From Tannerellaceae bacterium (lineage in GTDB: Bacteria > Bacteroidota > Bacteroidia > Bacteroidales > Tannerellaceae): a stretch of 8,267 nt of DNA. The DNA lies in contig JAITAD010000087.1 of assembly GCA_031284275.1 (NCBI GenBank), positions 1 through 8,267 of the forward strand. The letters are read 5' to 3'. The notes under the pieces are model-generated. The model saw only the letters and a list, made by a program, of their open reading frames with translations. It did not search any database and was not told the origin of the DNA. Of this stretch, positions 8,168-8,267 are shown piece by piece (the first letter of the stretch is position 1; every line of letters starts with the position of its first letter). A program made the position numbers and the translations under genes.

Positions 8168-8267
8168 AGATTACGGCCGCGCAGCACCCGATCGAGATGC
8201 CCGAACATTCTTTATCTTTTGCGAAGGGGAAAAGCGAGAACGAGATTATTTTCATTTTTTCGTTGAT
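8151..8267 (+). CDS. rloB: RloB-family protein (predicted TOPRIM-like nuclease partner), 3'-truncated by window end
   Basis: Only the first 39 residues are visible, starting at the ATG at 8151, which lies inside the ATPase gene in another frame. The sequence begins MVPRNKDYGRAAPDRDAR and continues FFIFCEGEKRERDYFHFF. The 'RDAR ... CEGEK.E..YF' pattern is the signature N-terminus of RloB-like proteins. In this family the hydrophobic strand plus Glu-Gly (Glu25 here) matches the TOPRIM-type catalytic glutamate of OLD-like nucleases. The metal-binding Asp motif would lie beyond the window. The 17-base overlap with the preceding stop suggests translational coupling and a fixed ratio of the two products. 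Full RloB proteins are roughly 200 residues, so most of the gene is missing here. Identification rests on a short but characteristic stretch. Confidence 0.85.
   Translation, partial: MVPRNKDYGRAAPDRDARTFFIFCEGEKRERDYFHFFVD

Overview
The window looks like a piece of a Bacteroidota chromosome, most likely order Bacteroidales. The main reason is that the 1875-residue protein in the middle ends in a type IX secretion system (T9SS) sorting domain, and this secretion route is restricted to Bacteroidota. Ribosome binding sites are also weak or absent, as is usual in that phylum. The first 6.8 kb are GC-rich. I cannot name a genus from the sequence alone. All genes are on the + strand and packed closely.

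Layout: (1) 1-1151 holds the 3' part of an APC-superfamily amino acid permease gene whose start lies before the window. (2) After 38 bases comes a 5.6 kb gene (1190-6817) for a giant exported surface protein. It has a signal peptide, a right-handed beta-helix-like head with Gly-Gly-Gly-Ile-Tyr turns, a two-copy middle module I cannot assign, about thirteen Ig-like (BIG2-type) domains in tandem, and a T9SS C-terminal domain. (3) Only 15 bases after it starts a 444-residue AAA/ABC-type ATPase of the RloA/AbiL-like class (6833-8167). (4) An RloB-family gene begins inside the 3' end of the ATPase gene, at 8151, overlaps it by 17 bases and runs off the window. Only its first 39 residues are visible, but they carry the diagnostic Cys-Glu-Gly-Glu-Lys motif.

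The permease and the surface protein look like ordinary host genes. The ATPase plus RloB pair looks like a compact two-gene defence module of the ATPase + TOPRIM-nuclease kind. Its base composition is clearly lower in GC than the genes before it, which suggests it was acquired. No RNA genes, CRISPR arrays, insertion sequences or clear terminators were seen, and no gene-free stretch exceeds about 40 bases.
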